Origin: an uncultured Acidimicrobiales bacterium
GTDB lineage: Bacteria > Actinomycetota > Acidimicrobiia > Acidimicrobiales > SHLQ01
NCBI GenBank assembly: GCA_938038785.1
Contig: CALHTB010000011.1
Coordinates: forward strand, 1-64,000
Reading direction: 5' to 3'
DNA: 64,000 nucleotides
Shown: piece after piece, positions 34,169 through 42,280 of the stretch
Layout: each line of letters begins with the position of its first letter
Numbering within the stretch: the first letter of the stretch is position 1
The notes under the pieces: model-generated
What the model saw: only the letters and a program-made list of their open reading frames with translations
The model's database searches: none
Told to the model about the DNA's origin: nothing
Made by a program: the position numbers and the translations under genes

Positions 34169-34957
34169 TCAGTAGACGTTGATCTCGCCTTCGCGAACAA
34201 AGCCCGCCAGCTGAATGCCTCCAGCGTGCGCGGTTTCGACCGCAAGAGCCGACGGAGCGCTAACCGAAACGACCGTGCCGAAGCCACCAGCCCACGCCTT
34301 CTGGACCATCTCGAAGCTGGCTCGACCACTGACGTACAGGCCGAGATCGGGTGTGGGCATTCGGCCATCGAGGAGCATTCGGCCAACGATCTTGTCGACC
34401 GCGTTGTGGCGGCCAATGTCCTCGCGGACCAGGCCGATCACGCCGTCACGATCGAAGGTTGCCGCCGCGTGGACCGCGCCCGTCTTTGCGAACAGGTCCT
34501 GCTGGTCGCGAACGTGGTCGGCGACTTCTGCGAGCATGCGCGGATCAAACGGATCACCGTCAAGGGGGACGAGCCGGTCGGTGAGCTCGTCGATGGCGTC
34601 GGCCCCACATAGGCCACACGACGATGAGGTCGATCCGAGCCGTGGCGTCGGCGTCGGCGCCTTGCCGCCGGTCTCGACGGTGACCACATTGAACTCGGTT
34701 TCGACGGCGGGACCATCAGCGCAGTAGCGAACGCCAATCACTTTGGCGCCACCGAGCATTCCCTCGGCGTGCAAGAACCCAACAGCGAGTTCGTAGTCGT
34801 GGCCGGGGGTGCGCATGGTCGTGGCAACAAGTGTTCCGTCGAGCTGGATCGAGAGTGGCTCCTCGACGATGAGATCGTCAGGGCGTCGACGGTCGCCGTC
34901 AGCGCCGTAGCGCTGGACAAAGACTTGACGAGTTCGACCTCGTTGCACTCGGCTCAC
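34169..34957 (-). CDS. fdhD: Formate dehydrogenase accessory sulfurtransferase FdhD
   Basis: A 262-residue protein that passes sulfur from a cysteine desulfurase to the molybdenum cofactor of formate dehydrogenases. Signatures: SSCGLCG (the CxxC loop), GAVHAA, REDIGRHNAVDKIVG and SGRASFEMVQKA. It starts with GTG, and TAGCCT lies 6 nt upstream. No formate dehydrogenase gene is in the window, so the client enzyme lies elsewhere. The xanthine-dehydrogenase-type enzymes here normally use XdhC-like sulfurases, which are absent. Confidence 0.92.
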   Translation of the reverse strand: MSRVQRGRTRQVFVQRYGADGDRRRPDDLIVEEPLSIQLDGTLVATTMRTPGHDYELAVGFLHAEGMLGGAKVIGVRYCADGPAVETEFNVVTVETGGKAPTPTPRLGSTSSSCGLCGADAIDELTDRLVPLDGDPFDPRMLAEVADHVRDQQDLFAKTGAVHAAATFDRDGVIGLVREDIGRHNAVDKIVGRMLLDGRMPTPDLGLYVSGRASFEMVQKAWAGGFGTVVSVSAPSALAVETAHAGGIQLAGFVREGEINVY

Positions 34958-34966
34958 AGCGCCAGG

Positions 34967-36133
34967 CTACCGAGCTGCTTCAGATGTGGTCTGTTGGGAA
35001 ACAACAGCGGCCCCGATCAATGCCAGCACTGCACTTGCGATCCAGGCAGGGGAGTAGCTGTTGAACGAATCGATCGACCATCCAACAACTGGGCCGCCCA
35101 CCGTGAGGCCAATGAGAAAGCCCAGCATGAGACGACCTGTGGCTCGGCCTGCATCGGGCTCGCGGACCATCGACAGGTTTGCCGCGGTGTTCCACGAGCC
35201 CAATGTCATGCCGCCGAGGATTGTGCCGGTCACGAGAAACCATGCACCGCCTTCGATAGCGGCGAGGAGTAGGGCAATTGATCCGGCACCGAAGATGCCC
35301 ATGACGAGAAGCATGACCCGCGCTGAGACTCCTCGGTCGAGCGCCACTCCTGCGGCCAGTCGACAGGGAATTGCGACGAGCCCCTGCAAGCCGAAGACTC
35401 GGCCCGCATCGGCTAACGAAAGACTGACCTCCTCTTCGGCGAACAGGGGAAGGAAGCGTCCAAGGCCGCCGCCGACAATTCCAAGGAGGAACCCGTAGAT
35501 CGCTACTTGGGTTACGAAGGGTGACAGCTTGGTCGAGGGGGGATTGTGGGCAGCGCTCGACGACTCCGAGTCTGTCTGGGTAAGGGTGGTGATCAGCGGT
35601 AGGCCAAGGAGCGACAGCATCGACACCACAACCACCAGCCACATCGTGGCTCGCCAGCCGTAGTTCTCGACGATCCAGGGCACCAGGAAACCGGCGGCAA
35701 AGACCGATGCTTGTACACCGGACTGCTTGATGCCGGTGAGAATGCCGCGCAAGTCGGGGTCGATCCCGGTGGCGATCGCTTTGTTGCATGCTGGGTTGCC
35801 CCAGCCCTGGGCAAGTCCGGCAAAGGCCATCGCTGCGAGCAACATCACATACGAACTCGAAAGCCCAATCCATGCTGCGCTGAGCGCGGATATCACCAGT
35901 GTCGCTGCGATCGATCGGCGGCCACCGAGCTGATCGCTGAGCCGACCCGAAACCGGGGCGAACAGTCCCCCGACCAAGGTGTTGATGGCGCCGAGTAGCC
36001 CGATCTCGAACTTTGAGATTGAAAATTCGGCTTGGAGCTCTGAGGCCGCGACCGCTAACGCGAAGAACGCCAAGGTCGACATTCCCATTGTCGACACAAG
36101 CATGCCGGAGAACCCAGCGAGGCGAAGTTTCAC
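34967..36133 (-). CDS. MFS transporter
   Basis: A 388-residue major facilitator with about 12 hydrophobic segments. The loop 2-3 motif GRLSDQLGGRR, typical of MFS carriers, is at about residue 60. No substrate is suggested by the sequence. It starts with GTG, and TAGGGT lies 7 nt upstream. fdhD follows 9 bp downstream, so the two may be co-transcribed, though fdhD has its own TANNNT box. Confidence 0.85.
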   Translation of the reverse strand: MKLRLAGFSGMLVSTMGMSTLAFFALAVAASELQAEFSISKFEIGLLGAINTLVGGLFAPVSGRLSDQLGGRRSIAATLVISALSAAWIGLSSSYVMLLAAMAFAGLAQGWGNPACNKAIATGIDPDLRGILTGIKQSGVQASVFAAGFLVPWIVENYGWRATMWLVVVVSMLSLLGLPLITTLTQTDSESSSAAHNPPSTKLSPFVTQVAIYGFLLGIVGGGLGRFLPLFAEEEVSLSLADAGRVFGLQGLVAIPCRLAAGVALDRGVSARVMLLVMGIFGAGSIALLLAAIEGGAWFLVTGTILGGMTLGSWNTAANLSMVREPDAGRATGRLMLGFLIGLTVGGPVVGWSIDSFNSYSPAWIASAVLALIGAAVVSQQTTSEAAR

Positions 36134-36213
36134 CTCACGAACCCTACGGTCTTCCCGACCTCGTCGGCTTCACGTAGTATTGAGAACGGCGAGAGGTGCA
36201 AAGGAGTGCGCGG

Positions 36214-36561
36214 ATGCGACGTTGGTTCAAAGAGTTCTGGGCGGAGATGCGCGCACGGTCTCTTGGCCGTAAGGCAATGGGCAACGACAAGGCAACGTTC
36301 AAGTCGGCGCGAGCAACCATGGGAGCCATTGGTCTCAATCGCTCGAACGCCTGGGACTATCTCGAGAACGATAATGGGGCCTACCTGCGTTCAATGGAAA
36401 AGGAACCGATGCTGCCCCCGAGCTTGTTCGTCAGCGAACGCGATCGAACGCGCCATGGGAAGCCAATGCCGTTGGTCGAGCGATGCATCGAAGATCACGG
36501 TAGCGATGAGCCTGTTGGTGACTGGGACATCAGCGAGATCGTCGACGAAGACGCCATCTAG
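36214..36561 (+). CDS. Hypothetical protein, 115 residues
   Basis: A soluble protein of unknown function. The N-terminal 45 residues are basic and helical (RRWFKEFWAEMRARSLG). The C-terminal part is acidic and ends DISEIVDEDAI. The start at 36214 has AAGGAG 7 nt upstream; TAGTAT at about 36175 is a likely -10 box. An overlapping frame of similar length is rejected because it lacks a ribosome site. No family is recognised. Confidence 0.6.
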   Translation: MRRWFKEFWAEMRARSLGRKAMGNDKATFKSARATMGAIGLNRSNAWDYLENDNGAYLRSMEKEPMLPPSLFVSERDRTRHGKPMPLVERCIEDHGSDEPVGDWDISEIVDEDAI

Positions 36562-36579
36562 GCGAGCCAGTAGCCGCTA

Positions 36580-37824
36580 CTAGTCTCGACGTGTGACAGT
36601 TCGTGAGCGGCGATCGAGCTCCCGCTCAATGTCATCGAGCGGGATTCCCTCTGCGGCCAGGCGGGTCATGACGAAGAACAGCACGTCGGCGGCTTCGTGA
36701 ACAATGTCTGATCGACCGGTGGCTTCGTTGAGCTCTGCTGCCTCTTCGGTGATCTTTGCGGCGAGGAGTTCGCGGTCTTCGAAGAGGCGCTTGGTGAAGC
36801 TACCGTCTGGTGCGTTTACGACGCGGTCAGCGAGGCGGCGCTCGAGTTCGGTGAACCCGTCAAAGTCACCGAAGCAGCTGGTTTGGTCGAGGTGACAGAA
36901 TCCGCGGCCGGCTTGGGTGACGGTGAACCGCAGGGCGTCATCGTCGCAATCGGTATCCATTGCGATGAGCCGTTGCGTCGCCCCTGAGGTGAGCCCTTTT
37001 TGCCACAGTTCGTTGCGGCTGCGGCTCCAGTAGGTCGCGTGGCCGGTTTCAAGTGATGCGGTGACACTGGCGTGGTTTGAGTATGCGAGGCCGAGGGATT
37101 GGCCGCGTTCGTTGGTGACCACGGTTGGCCATAGCCCGTCGGGTCGGTCGCTGTGGAGGCATGCAGCCATTGCGTCGCCGAGCGTGAATTCGTTTTTGTA
37201 GAGGGCCATGCCCACCTGGGCGTCGGCGCCGAGCTTGTGAATCTCGCCGATCTCTTCAGCGCCGGTGATTCCCCCGGCGAAGGTAACTCGGCAGTCGCCC
37301 GCTGCATCGAGATATCGGGCGAGTGTGGCGGGGTCGGTGCCGGTCATGCGGCCTTCGCGTTCGACGAACGTCAGAAGGAAGCCGTTGGTCAGGTCGCGGA
37401 GCTCGGCGAGCTTGTCGTCAACCTGCTGGCCGGTGCCCTTTGTCCATCCGTGGGTGACGACCTCGCCGTCGAAGCTGTCGAGGGCAACGACGGTGCGCTC
37501 GGGTGGGAGTTCACGAAGGACCTCGGGCGTTGCGGCTGTGCCGAGAACGACCTTTGTGGCCCCAGCGTCGAGCCATTTGATTGCAGCCTCGACGCTGCGG
37601 ATGCCTCCGCCCACCCGACACGGAGCAAGCGGCAGCAGCTCTTTGATTAGCTCGGTGTTGTCGCCAGTTCCGAGGGCGGCGTCGAGGTCGACGATGGCAA
37701 TCTCACCCACCCGACCGAACTTCTCGGCGAGCGGACGAGGGTCGCCAGCCGACAGCGCATGTTCTTTTCCCCCAATGAGTTGAACGGCTTCGCCACCCAT
37801 GAGGTCAATCGGAGGAATCAGCAT
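36580..37824 (-). CDS. hisA/hisIE: Trifunctional histidine biosynthesis fusion HisA-HisI-HisE
   Basis: A 414-residue protein combining three steps. Residues 1-232 are HisA (ProFAR isomerase; PPIDLMGG with the catalytic Asp, VGGGIRSV, ALDSFDG with the second Asp, FAGGI). Residues about 233-315 are HisI (PRA-CH cyclohydrolase; YWSRSRNELWQKG, DTDCDDDALRF, FCHLDQTSCF). Residues about 322-414 are HisE (PRA-PH pyrophosphatase; KITEEAAEL, HEAADVLFF). HisI-HisE fusions are common; a HisA domain in front of them is unusual. Reactions are consecutive but run HisE, HisI, HisA, opposite to the domain order. TACACT lies 7 nt before the ATG. No other his gene is nearby. Confidence 0.9.
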   Translation of the reverse strand: MLIPPIDLMGGEAVQLIGGKEHALSAGDPRPLAEKFGRVGEIAIVDLDAALGTGDNTELIKELLPLAPCRVGGGIRSVEAAIKWLDAGATKVVLGTAATPEVLRELPPERTVVALDSFDGEVVTHGWTKGTGQQVDDKLAELRDLTNGFLLTFVEREGRMTGTDPATLARYLDAAGDCRVTFAGGITGAEEIGEIHKLGADAQVGMALYKNEFTLGDAMAACLHSDRPDGLWPTVVTNERGQSLGLAYSNHASVTASLETGHATYWSRSRNELWQKGLTSGATQRLIAMDTDCDDDALRFTVTQAGRGFCHLDQTSCFGDFDGFTELERRLADRVVNAPDGSFTKRLFEDRELLAAKITEEAAELNEATGRSDIVHEAADVLFFVMTRLAAEGIPLDDIERELDRRSRTVTRRD

Positions 37825-37848
37825 CCCAAGGAGTGTATTGGTGGAGGC

Positions 37849-38110
37849 TCAGGTCAGCGTCGTGCCACCGGCGACAGTGGAGCAGAGCCCCGTCAACGCG
37901 AGATCCTGTATACGCATGAAGGACTCGCCAGCTCCCCAGGGAGCGAGGGACGAGCGACCGGTCGCCGCCTCCGGCGCAGCAGCCGAGCATCCAAAGCGAA
38001 GCGACGATGCGACCGCTGGAGGAGCGAAGCTCCGGGAAACAGAGACGACGATCGGCTCACGGCCTCCGGCAGTCCGCAGAGTGTCCGGAGCGAAGCGGAG
38101 GATACGATTG
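37849..38110. repeat. Intergenic block of short GCGAAGC hairpin repeats
   Basis: This 328-bp gap between two divergent genes has no convincing gene. It holds three copies of GCGAAGC (37996-38002, 38024-38030, 38090-38096), the second inside the perfect hairpin GGAGCGAAGCTCC (38021-38033). It also holds related purine-rich motifs such as GGAGCGAGGGACGAGCG. d(GCGAAGC) is known to form an unusually stable mini-hairpin. A fourth copy lies at 55387-55393. This is probably a small extragenic repeat element. Confidence 0.55.
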
Positions 38111-38152
38111 CCGGGAGCGAGGAACGAGCGGGAAATAGGGAAGAATGACCCC

Positions 38153-39250
38153 ATGCACCCTGATACTTGGCTGATCTCGCAAGGCCGTCCTACCGAGTTG
38201 GGCGATCCGCTGAACTTTCAACCAACGATGGCATCGAACTTTCGGCTGCCGGGCGAGCGCTACTACAACCGCACCGAGGGCACTGAAACTTCCGGGGCGC
38301 TCGAACAGCTCATCGGCGGGCTTGAGGGCGGCCGATCGCTGGCGTTCTCGACCGGCATGGCTGCGGTTGCAACAGTCTTCGGCGCACTGCCGGTCGGGTC
38401 GACGTTGGCAATTCCCGAGGACCCATATCACGCAACGAATGGCCTGGCCGTCGAGGGTGAGGAGCAAGGTCGATGGACTGTCCTGCGTCTTGACCTCGCC
38501 GACACCGATGCGTGGATTTCCGCCGCTGGAACTGCCGACCTGTTGTGGGTCGAGACCCCGGCGAACCCGCTGATGACGGTTGCCGATCTACCGGCCATCT
38601 GTGCTGCACCACGCAAACAAGGCTGCATCGTTGCCGTTGACGGCACGTTCGCCACGCCGCTAGTGCAAAAGCCGCTGGCGCTTGGCGCCGACATCTCGAT
38701 GCATTCGGCTACCAAGTTCATCGGAGGACACTCGGACCTGATGGCCGGTGTGCTTACGGTTACCGACGACACGATCTACGACGACCTGTGGAACCGGCGA
38801 GTTCGCAACGGCACAACCATCGGTGGCCTCGAGGCGTTCCTTGCGATTCGGGGCGCACGCACGTTGGCACTGCGGATGGAGCGGTCGATGGCGAACGCCG
38901 GCATCCTCGCCGAGCGTCTTGAGGGGCATTCACAGATTGCCCGAGTCCGCTATCCGGGTCTGGCCAGCCACGACACCCACGATCACGCTGCGAAGTTCAT
39001 GGATGGCTTCGGCGCGATGATGAGCCTCGAAGTTGAAGGCACAGGTGAACGAGCGAGCGCGGTGGTCGAACACACCCAGATCATCAACAACGCGACGTCG
39101 CTCGGCGGGATCGAGTCGACGTGGGAACGCCGAGCTCTAATCCCTGGGCAAGAAACCATGCCTCCGACACTCATTCGATTCTCGGTTGGCTGCGAGAACG
39201 TCGACGACCTCTGGGCTGATATCACCGCAGCGCTAGACGCCACTGGCTAA
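38153..39250 (+). CDS. Cys/Met metabolism PLP enzyme (cystathionine gamma-synthase/lyase family)
   Basis: A 365-residue trans-sulfuration-type enzyme of PLP fold type I. Visible are the PLP-stacking region AFSTGMAAVATVF, WVETPANPL, VDGTFATP, the PLP lysine in SMHSATKFIGGHSD, and the C-terminal RFSVGCEN. It may be a cystathionine gamma-synthase, a cystathionine lyase or methionine gamma-lyase. The start at 38153 replaces a longer open frame whose first 118 codons come from the repeat block. AAGAAT lies 6 nt upstream. Its stop overlaps the next start as TAATG. Confidence 0.85.
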   Translation: MHPDTWLISQGRPTELGDPLNFQPTMASNFRLPGERYYNRTEGTETSGALEQLIGGLEGGRSLAFSTGMAAVATVFGALPVGSTLAIPEDPYHATNGLAVEGEEQGRWTVLRLDLADTDAWISAAGTADLLWVETPANPLMTVADLPAICAAPRKQGCIVAVDGTFATPLVQKPLALGADISMHSATKFIGGHSDLMAGVLTVTDDTIYDDLWNRRVRNGTTIGGLEAFLAIRGARTLALRMERSMANAGILAERLEGHSQIARVRYPGLASHDTHDHAAKFMDGFGAMMSLEVEGTGERASAVVEHTQIINNATSLGGIESTWERRALIPGQETMPPTLIRFSVGCENVDDLWADITAALDATG

Positions 39251-40083
39251 TGACCGAGACGACCAAGTCGCCCTCAGCTGATTGGCTGCGCGATCTACCG
39301 TTGGCTCCTGGCGCGCCCGATCTGCGGATGGGCACTCGTTCCCTCGACGTCACCGACTGGCTACCGGTCGACGACAAAACCGCGGCTGAAATCGAGCTCC
39401 GTCGCGCGCTGCTCGCCGAGCATGGCAGCGATGTTGCCCGGATTGTGCCCGGGCACGAGACAGCCCTCACCGAGTTGACGTCGCTCATCGAGATTCACCT
39501 GCAGCGCAGGCTCGAGCCGTCGGTCGGTTCGCCAATCGAGCAGCTTGCGGTCGCCACAGCTGAGGACATCTTGTTGATGTGGCGCGACGAGAAGCACTGG
39601 CGCCTAATCGGTGGGACGTTGCTGTTTCCAAACCAGTGGACGCTCGACGAGAAGATCGGCAAGACCCTCGCCAACATCCACGCTCCGGTCGATGGTTATG
39701 ACGAGTTGCTCGAGGCTCGAATGGACCAGTTCTTCGACCGCTTAAGCGCGGCACGTCCGGTGTGGCGCCGCAACTGGTTCTTCCACGATGATCCGAATTT
39801 CTACCAACCCAACCGATTGGCGCAGGCACCCGTTGCGACGGTGGACGAGGTCGATTCGTTGTTCATTCGCTCGGAGTGGCAGACGCTGCGCCGCCTCGCG
39901 TTCAGCGGCCTGCTCGTCTTCACGGTCAAGACGCAGGTCGCCCCGATTGCCGAGCTCAAAGCGCGGCCTGCCATTGCTGAACAGATGTGCGTCTTTATCG
40001 AGTCGGCGACGCCGCGATCGCTCGAGAACAAGGACGCTACAGATCGAGACGCCGCGATTCTCGACTACCTCCGGAGCCCATAA
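39250..40083 (+). CDS. DUF3445 protein (heme-dependent oxidative N-demethylase-like)
   Basis: A 277-residue protein matching the DUF3445 pattern: IHAPVDGYDELLEARMDQFF, then RNWFFHDDPNFYQ and SEWQTLRRLAFSGLLVFTVKT. Relatives include the alpha subunit of a heme-dependent oxidative N-demethylase that removes methyl groups from methylated amines. No partner subunits are adjacent here. Its start overlaps the stop of the Cys/Met enzyme, so translation is coupled, which suggests a function on a sulfur- or methyl-containing amine. Confidence 0.8.
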   Translation: MTETTKSPSADWLRDLPLAPGAPDLRMGTRSLDVTDWLPVDDKTAAEIELRRALLAEHGSDVARIVPGHETALTELTSLIEIHLQRRLEPSVGSPIEQLAVATAEDILLMWRDEKHWRLIGGTLLFPNQWTLDEKIGKTLANIHAPVDGYDELLEARMDQFFDRLSAARPVWRRNWFFHDDPNFYQPNRLAQAPVATVDEVDSLFIRSEWQTLRRLAFSGLLVFTVKTQVAPIAELKARPAIAEQMCVFIESATPRSLENKDATDRDAAILDYLRSP

Positions 40084-40096
40084 GCACCCCACTGAA

Positions 40097-40149
40097 CGAA
40101 TCTGTGGAGTCTGGTGTTCGAATATCGGTCATCAAACTCCACAGATTCG
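40097..40149. terminator. Long inverted repeat between convergent genes
   Basis: Perfect 14-bp arms CGAATCTGTGGAGT (40097-40110) and ACTCCACAGATTCG (40136-40149) around a 25-nt loop. It lies in the 80-bp gap between convergent genes, so a bidirectional terminator is possible. There is no T tract on either side and the loop is large, so a protein-binding or mobile repeat is also possible. Confidence 0.5.
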
Positions 40150-40163
40150 CGGTTTGTGAGGTT

Positions 40164-40931
40164 TTAGGGGGCCCACCGCGGCGGGCGTTTCTCCAGGTAG
40201 GCCGCCATGCCTTCAGCTGCTTCTTCTGATTCGAAGAGTTCGGCGCTGCGGGCGGCAGCCCATGGGAAGGCTTCGTCGGGGTGCATCTGTGGTACTCGTT
40301 GCAGAACATCCTTGGCGGCCGCGAGGGCGAGCGGTCCGCCGAGGAGAAGGTCATCGACAATGGCGTTGACTTCGGCGTCGAGTTCGGCTGGGTCGACGGC
40401 GGTGGTGATGAGGCCAAGGCGGGCGGCCTCGGTCCCGTTGAACCGGTTGCCACGCAGGAACGCACTGCTTGCATCAGCGGGGCGCATCTTCGGTAGGCAG
40501 ATCACCGAGATGATCGCCGGCGCTATGCCGAGACGTACCTCGGTGAAGCCGAACTTTGCGTCGGAGTGGGCCACCGAGATGTCGAGCGCTGCAGCCAGCC
40601 CGGTGCCGCCCGCGACCGCATGCCCGGCGATGCGGCCAACCCACGGCTTGGGCGACTTCTGAATGCGGCGAAACAGTGCGAGCGGGTCTGTCCTCTCGGC
40701 AACATCGGACGAACGCTTCTCGGTCAGGTCAGCCCCGGCACAAAACACGCTTCCGGTGTTTGTGATGACGGCCACTCGCACCGCGTCGTCGGTGTCGACG
40801 CGGTCCATCGCAGCGACGAGTTCGGCCACCAACGCTTGGCTAAGCGCGTTTCGCTTTGCGTCGTCTTGGAGGGTGATGGTGAAGACCCCGCGGTCGTCGA
40901 GGTAGGTGCCGACGAGTGGTGCTGTGCTCAT
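40164..40931 (-). CDS. Enoyl-CoA hydratase/isomerase family protein
   Basis: A 255-residue crotonase-fold enzyme. The oxyanion hole segments are FCAGADL (about 64-70) and AGHAVAGGTGLA (about 104-115). One catalytic Glu candidate is in FGFTEVRLGIAP. It acts on acyl-CoA, probably hydration in beta-oxidation. TAGGTT lies 6 nt before the ATG. It is divergent from an acyl-CoA dehydrogenase with only 58 bp between starts, so the two likely share control in one fatty acid or branched-chain degradation path. Confidence 0.88.
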   Translation of the reverse strand: MSTAPLVGTYLDDRGVFTITLQDDAKRNALSQALVAELVAAMDRVDTDDAVRVAVITNTGSVFCAGADLTEKRSSDVAERTDPLALFRRIQKSPKPWVGRIAGHAVAGGTGLAAALDISVAHSDAKFGFTEVRLGIAPAIISVICLPKMRPADASSAFLRGNRFNGTEAARLGLITTAVDPAELDAEVNAIVDDLLLGGPLALAAAKDVLQRVPQMHPDEAFPWAAARSAELFESEEAAEGMAAYLEKRPPRWAP

Positions 40932-40989
40932 GTCCGAAACCTAACCGATCCAACGCGGTACTGAATTGGCGCAACGGGTACCATTTCAC

Positions 40990-42237
40990 ATGAACTTCGA
41001 CATGCCACCCGACGACGACCCTCGCCGGGTCGCGGTTCGCGACTGGATCGAGGCCAACCCAAAGCCGTCGTACAAGGACATTGCCGCCGCTGGTTGGAAC
41101 GTTCCGCATTGGCCCGAGCCCTACGGCCTCAACGCCGACCCGATGCATCAGCTGCTCATCGCCGAGGAGTTTGCGAAGGCTGACGTACGCATGCCGCTCA
41201 ACCTGATTGGAATCGGTTGGGCTGCGCCGGTCATCTACCTCTACGGCAATGACGAGCAGCGTGAGACGTACCTGTCCCGCATCTTTAGCGACGAAGATCA
41301 CTGGTGTCAGCTGTTCAGCGAGCCCGACTCGGGCAGCGACCTCGCCAGCCTCAGCACGAAGGCGGTTCGCGACGGCGACGAGTACGTAATTACCGGTTCG
41401 AAGATCTGGTCGAGCGGTGCTCATGAATCGGACTACGGCATCCTGCTCGCCCGTACCGACCCCGACGTCCCGAAGCATCGCGGCATCAGCTACTTCATCT
41501 ACCCGATGGACACGCCGGGCACGACGCTGAGCCCGGTGGTCGACATGACGACCGCCCACTCGTTCAACCAAGTGTTCTTCGACGAAGCCCGCATCCCCGC
41601 CAGCATGCTCGTCGGTGAAGAGGGCGACGGATGGCGATTGGCCAAAGCGACGCTCGCAAACGAACGCGTTGGCCTGTCGTCGGGTGGCGCCATTTGGGGG
41701 CAAGGTCCAACGATGGACAACCTGCTCGACCTCGTGCGAGCGGCCGGCCCGGTTGAGGACCCAATCGAACGTGATCGAATCGCCCAACTTCACATAAAGG
41801 CCGAGGTGTTGCGCCTGAACCAGCTCCGAACGTTGAGCTCGCAACTGGCCGGTAAGACACCGGGCCCCGAGGCCTCGATTCAAAAGATCATGGCCGACGA
41901 GATCGGCGAAGAGATCATGACGTTGGCCAAGGACCTACAAGGCGCCGCCGGCATGCTCGAAGGCTCCGGTCCAGCCGGGCCGCTGCCACGCACACGTCAG
42001 TCCGGTGCGACCGAGGTCAACTGGAACCGGGGTGAGGGCCAATTTCCCGACGTCGACCCGATCTGGCACTACGGCTTTGTCTTCAGCCCGGCGCTGACGA
42101 TCGGCGGCGGAACATTCGCCATCCAACGCAACATCGTGGCCGAGCATGTGCTTGGCCTCCCTCGAGACATCAACGTCGAACAGGGCAAGACCTGGTCCGA
42201 AACTCGCGGGGGAGCGGAGCTCGCGGAGCGACCATGA
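40990..42237 (+). CDS. Acyl-CoA dehydrogenase
   Basis: A 415-residue FAD enzyme that makes the first double bond in an acyl-CoA or related thioester. Family landmarks: QLFSEPDSGSDLASL (FAD loop), ITGSKIWSSGA, and the C-terminal FAIQRNIVAEHVLGLPRD. The start at 40990 (MNFDMPPDD) has TACCAT 5 nt upstream; a longer frame from TTG 40966 is less likely. The last dozen or so codons (ETRGGAELAERP) and the stop are encoded by a dispersed repeat related to the 101-bp repeats at 32487, so the natural tail may have been replaced. Confidence 0.88.
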   Translation: MNFDMPPDDDPRRVAVRDWIEANPKPSYKDIAAAGWNVPHWPEPYGLNADPMHQLLIAEEFAKADVRMPLNLIGIGWAAPVIYLYGNDEQRETYLSRIFSDEDHWCQLFSEPDSGSDLASLSTKAVRDGDEYVITGSKIWSSGAHESDYGILLARTDPDVPKHRGISYFIYPMDTPGTTLSPVVDMTTAHSFNQVFFDEARIPASMLVGEEGDGWRLAKATLANERVGLSSGGAIWGQGPTMDNLLDLVRAAGPVEDPIERDRIAQLHIKAEVLRLNQLRTLSSQLAGKTPGPEASIQKIMADEIGEEIMTLAKDLQGAAGMLEGSGPAGPLPRTRQSGATEVNWNRGEGQFPDVDPIWHYGFVFSPALTIGGGTFAIQRNIVAEHVLGLPRDINVEQGKTWSETRGGAELAERP

Positions 42238-42265
42238 CGACAATCACGGATGTCGGGCGGAAGTC
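42193..42265. repeat. Third, inverted copy of the dispersed repeat
   Basis: GGAGCGGAGCTCGCGGAGCG (within 42210-42230) followed by ACCA and, after a variable stretch, GGATG..GGGCGGAAGTC matches the reverse complement of the repeats at 32487 and 32625. It overlaps the end of the acyl-CoA dehydrogenase gene and the gap before the next gene. Confidence 0.65.
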
Positions 42266-42280
42266 CCGACGGGAGACAGC

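Noticed and set aside
37799-38152. N-terminal extension of the Cys/Met PLP enzyme
   Set aside because: The 118 extra codons lie in the GCGAAGC repeat block, are biased to Arg/Gly/Ala and match nothing in the family; the family start is at MHPDTW.
40097-40149. Insertion sequence ends
   Set aside because: No transposase or target-site duplication is visible around the inverted repeat.
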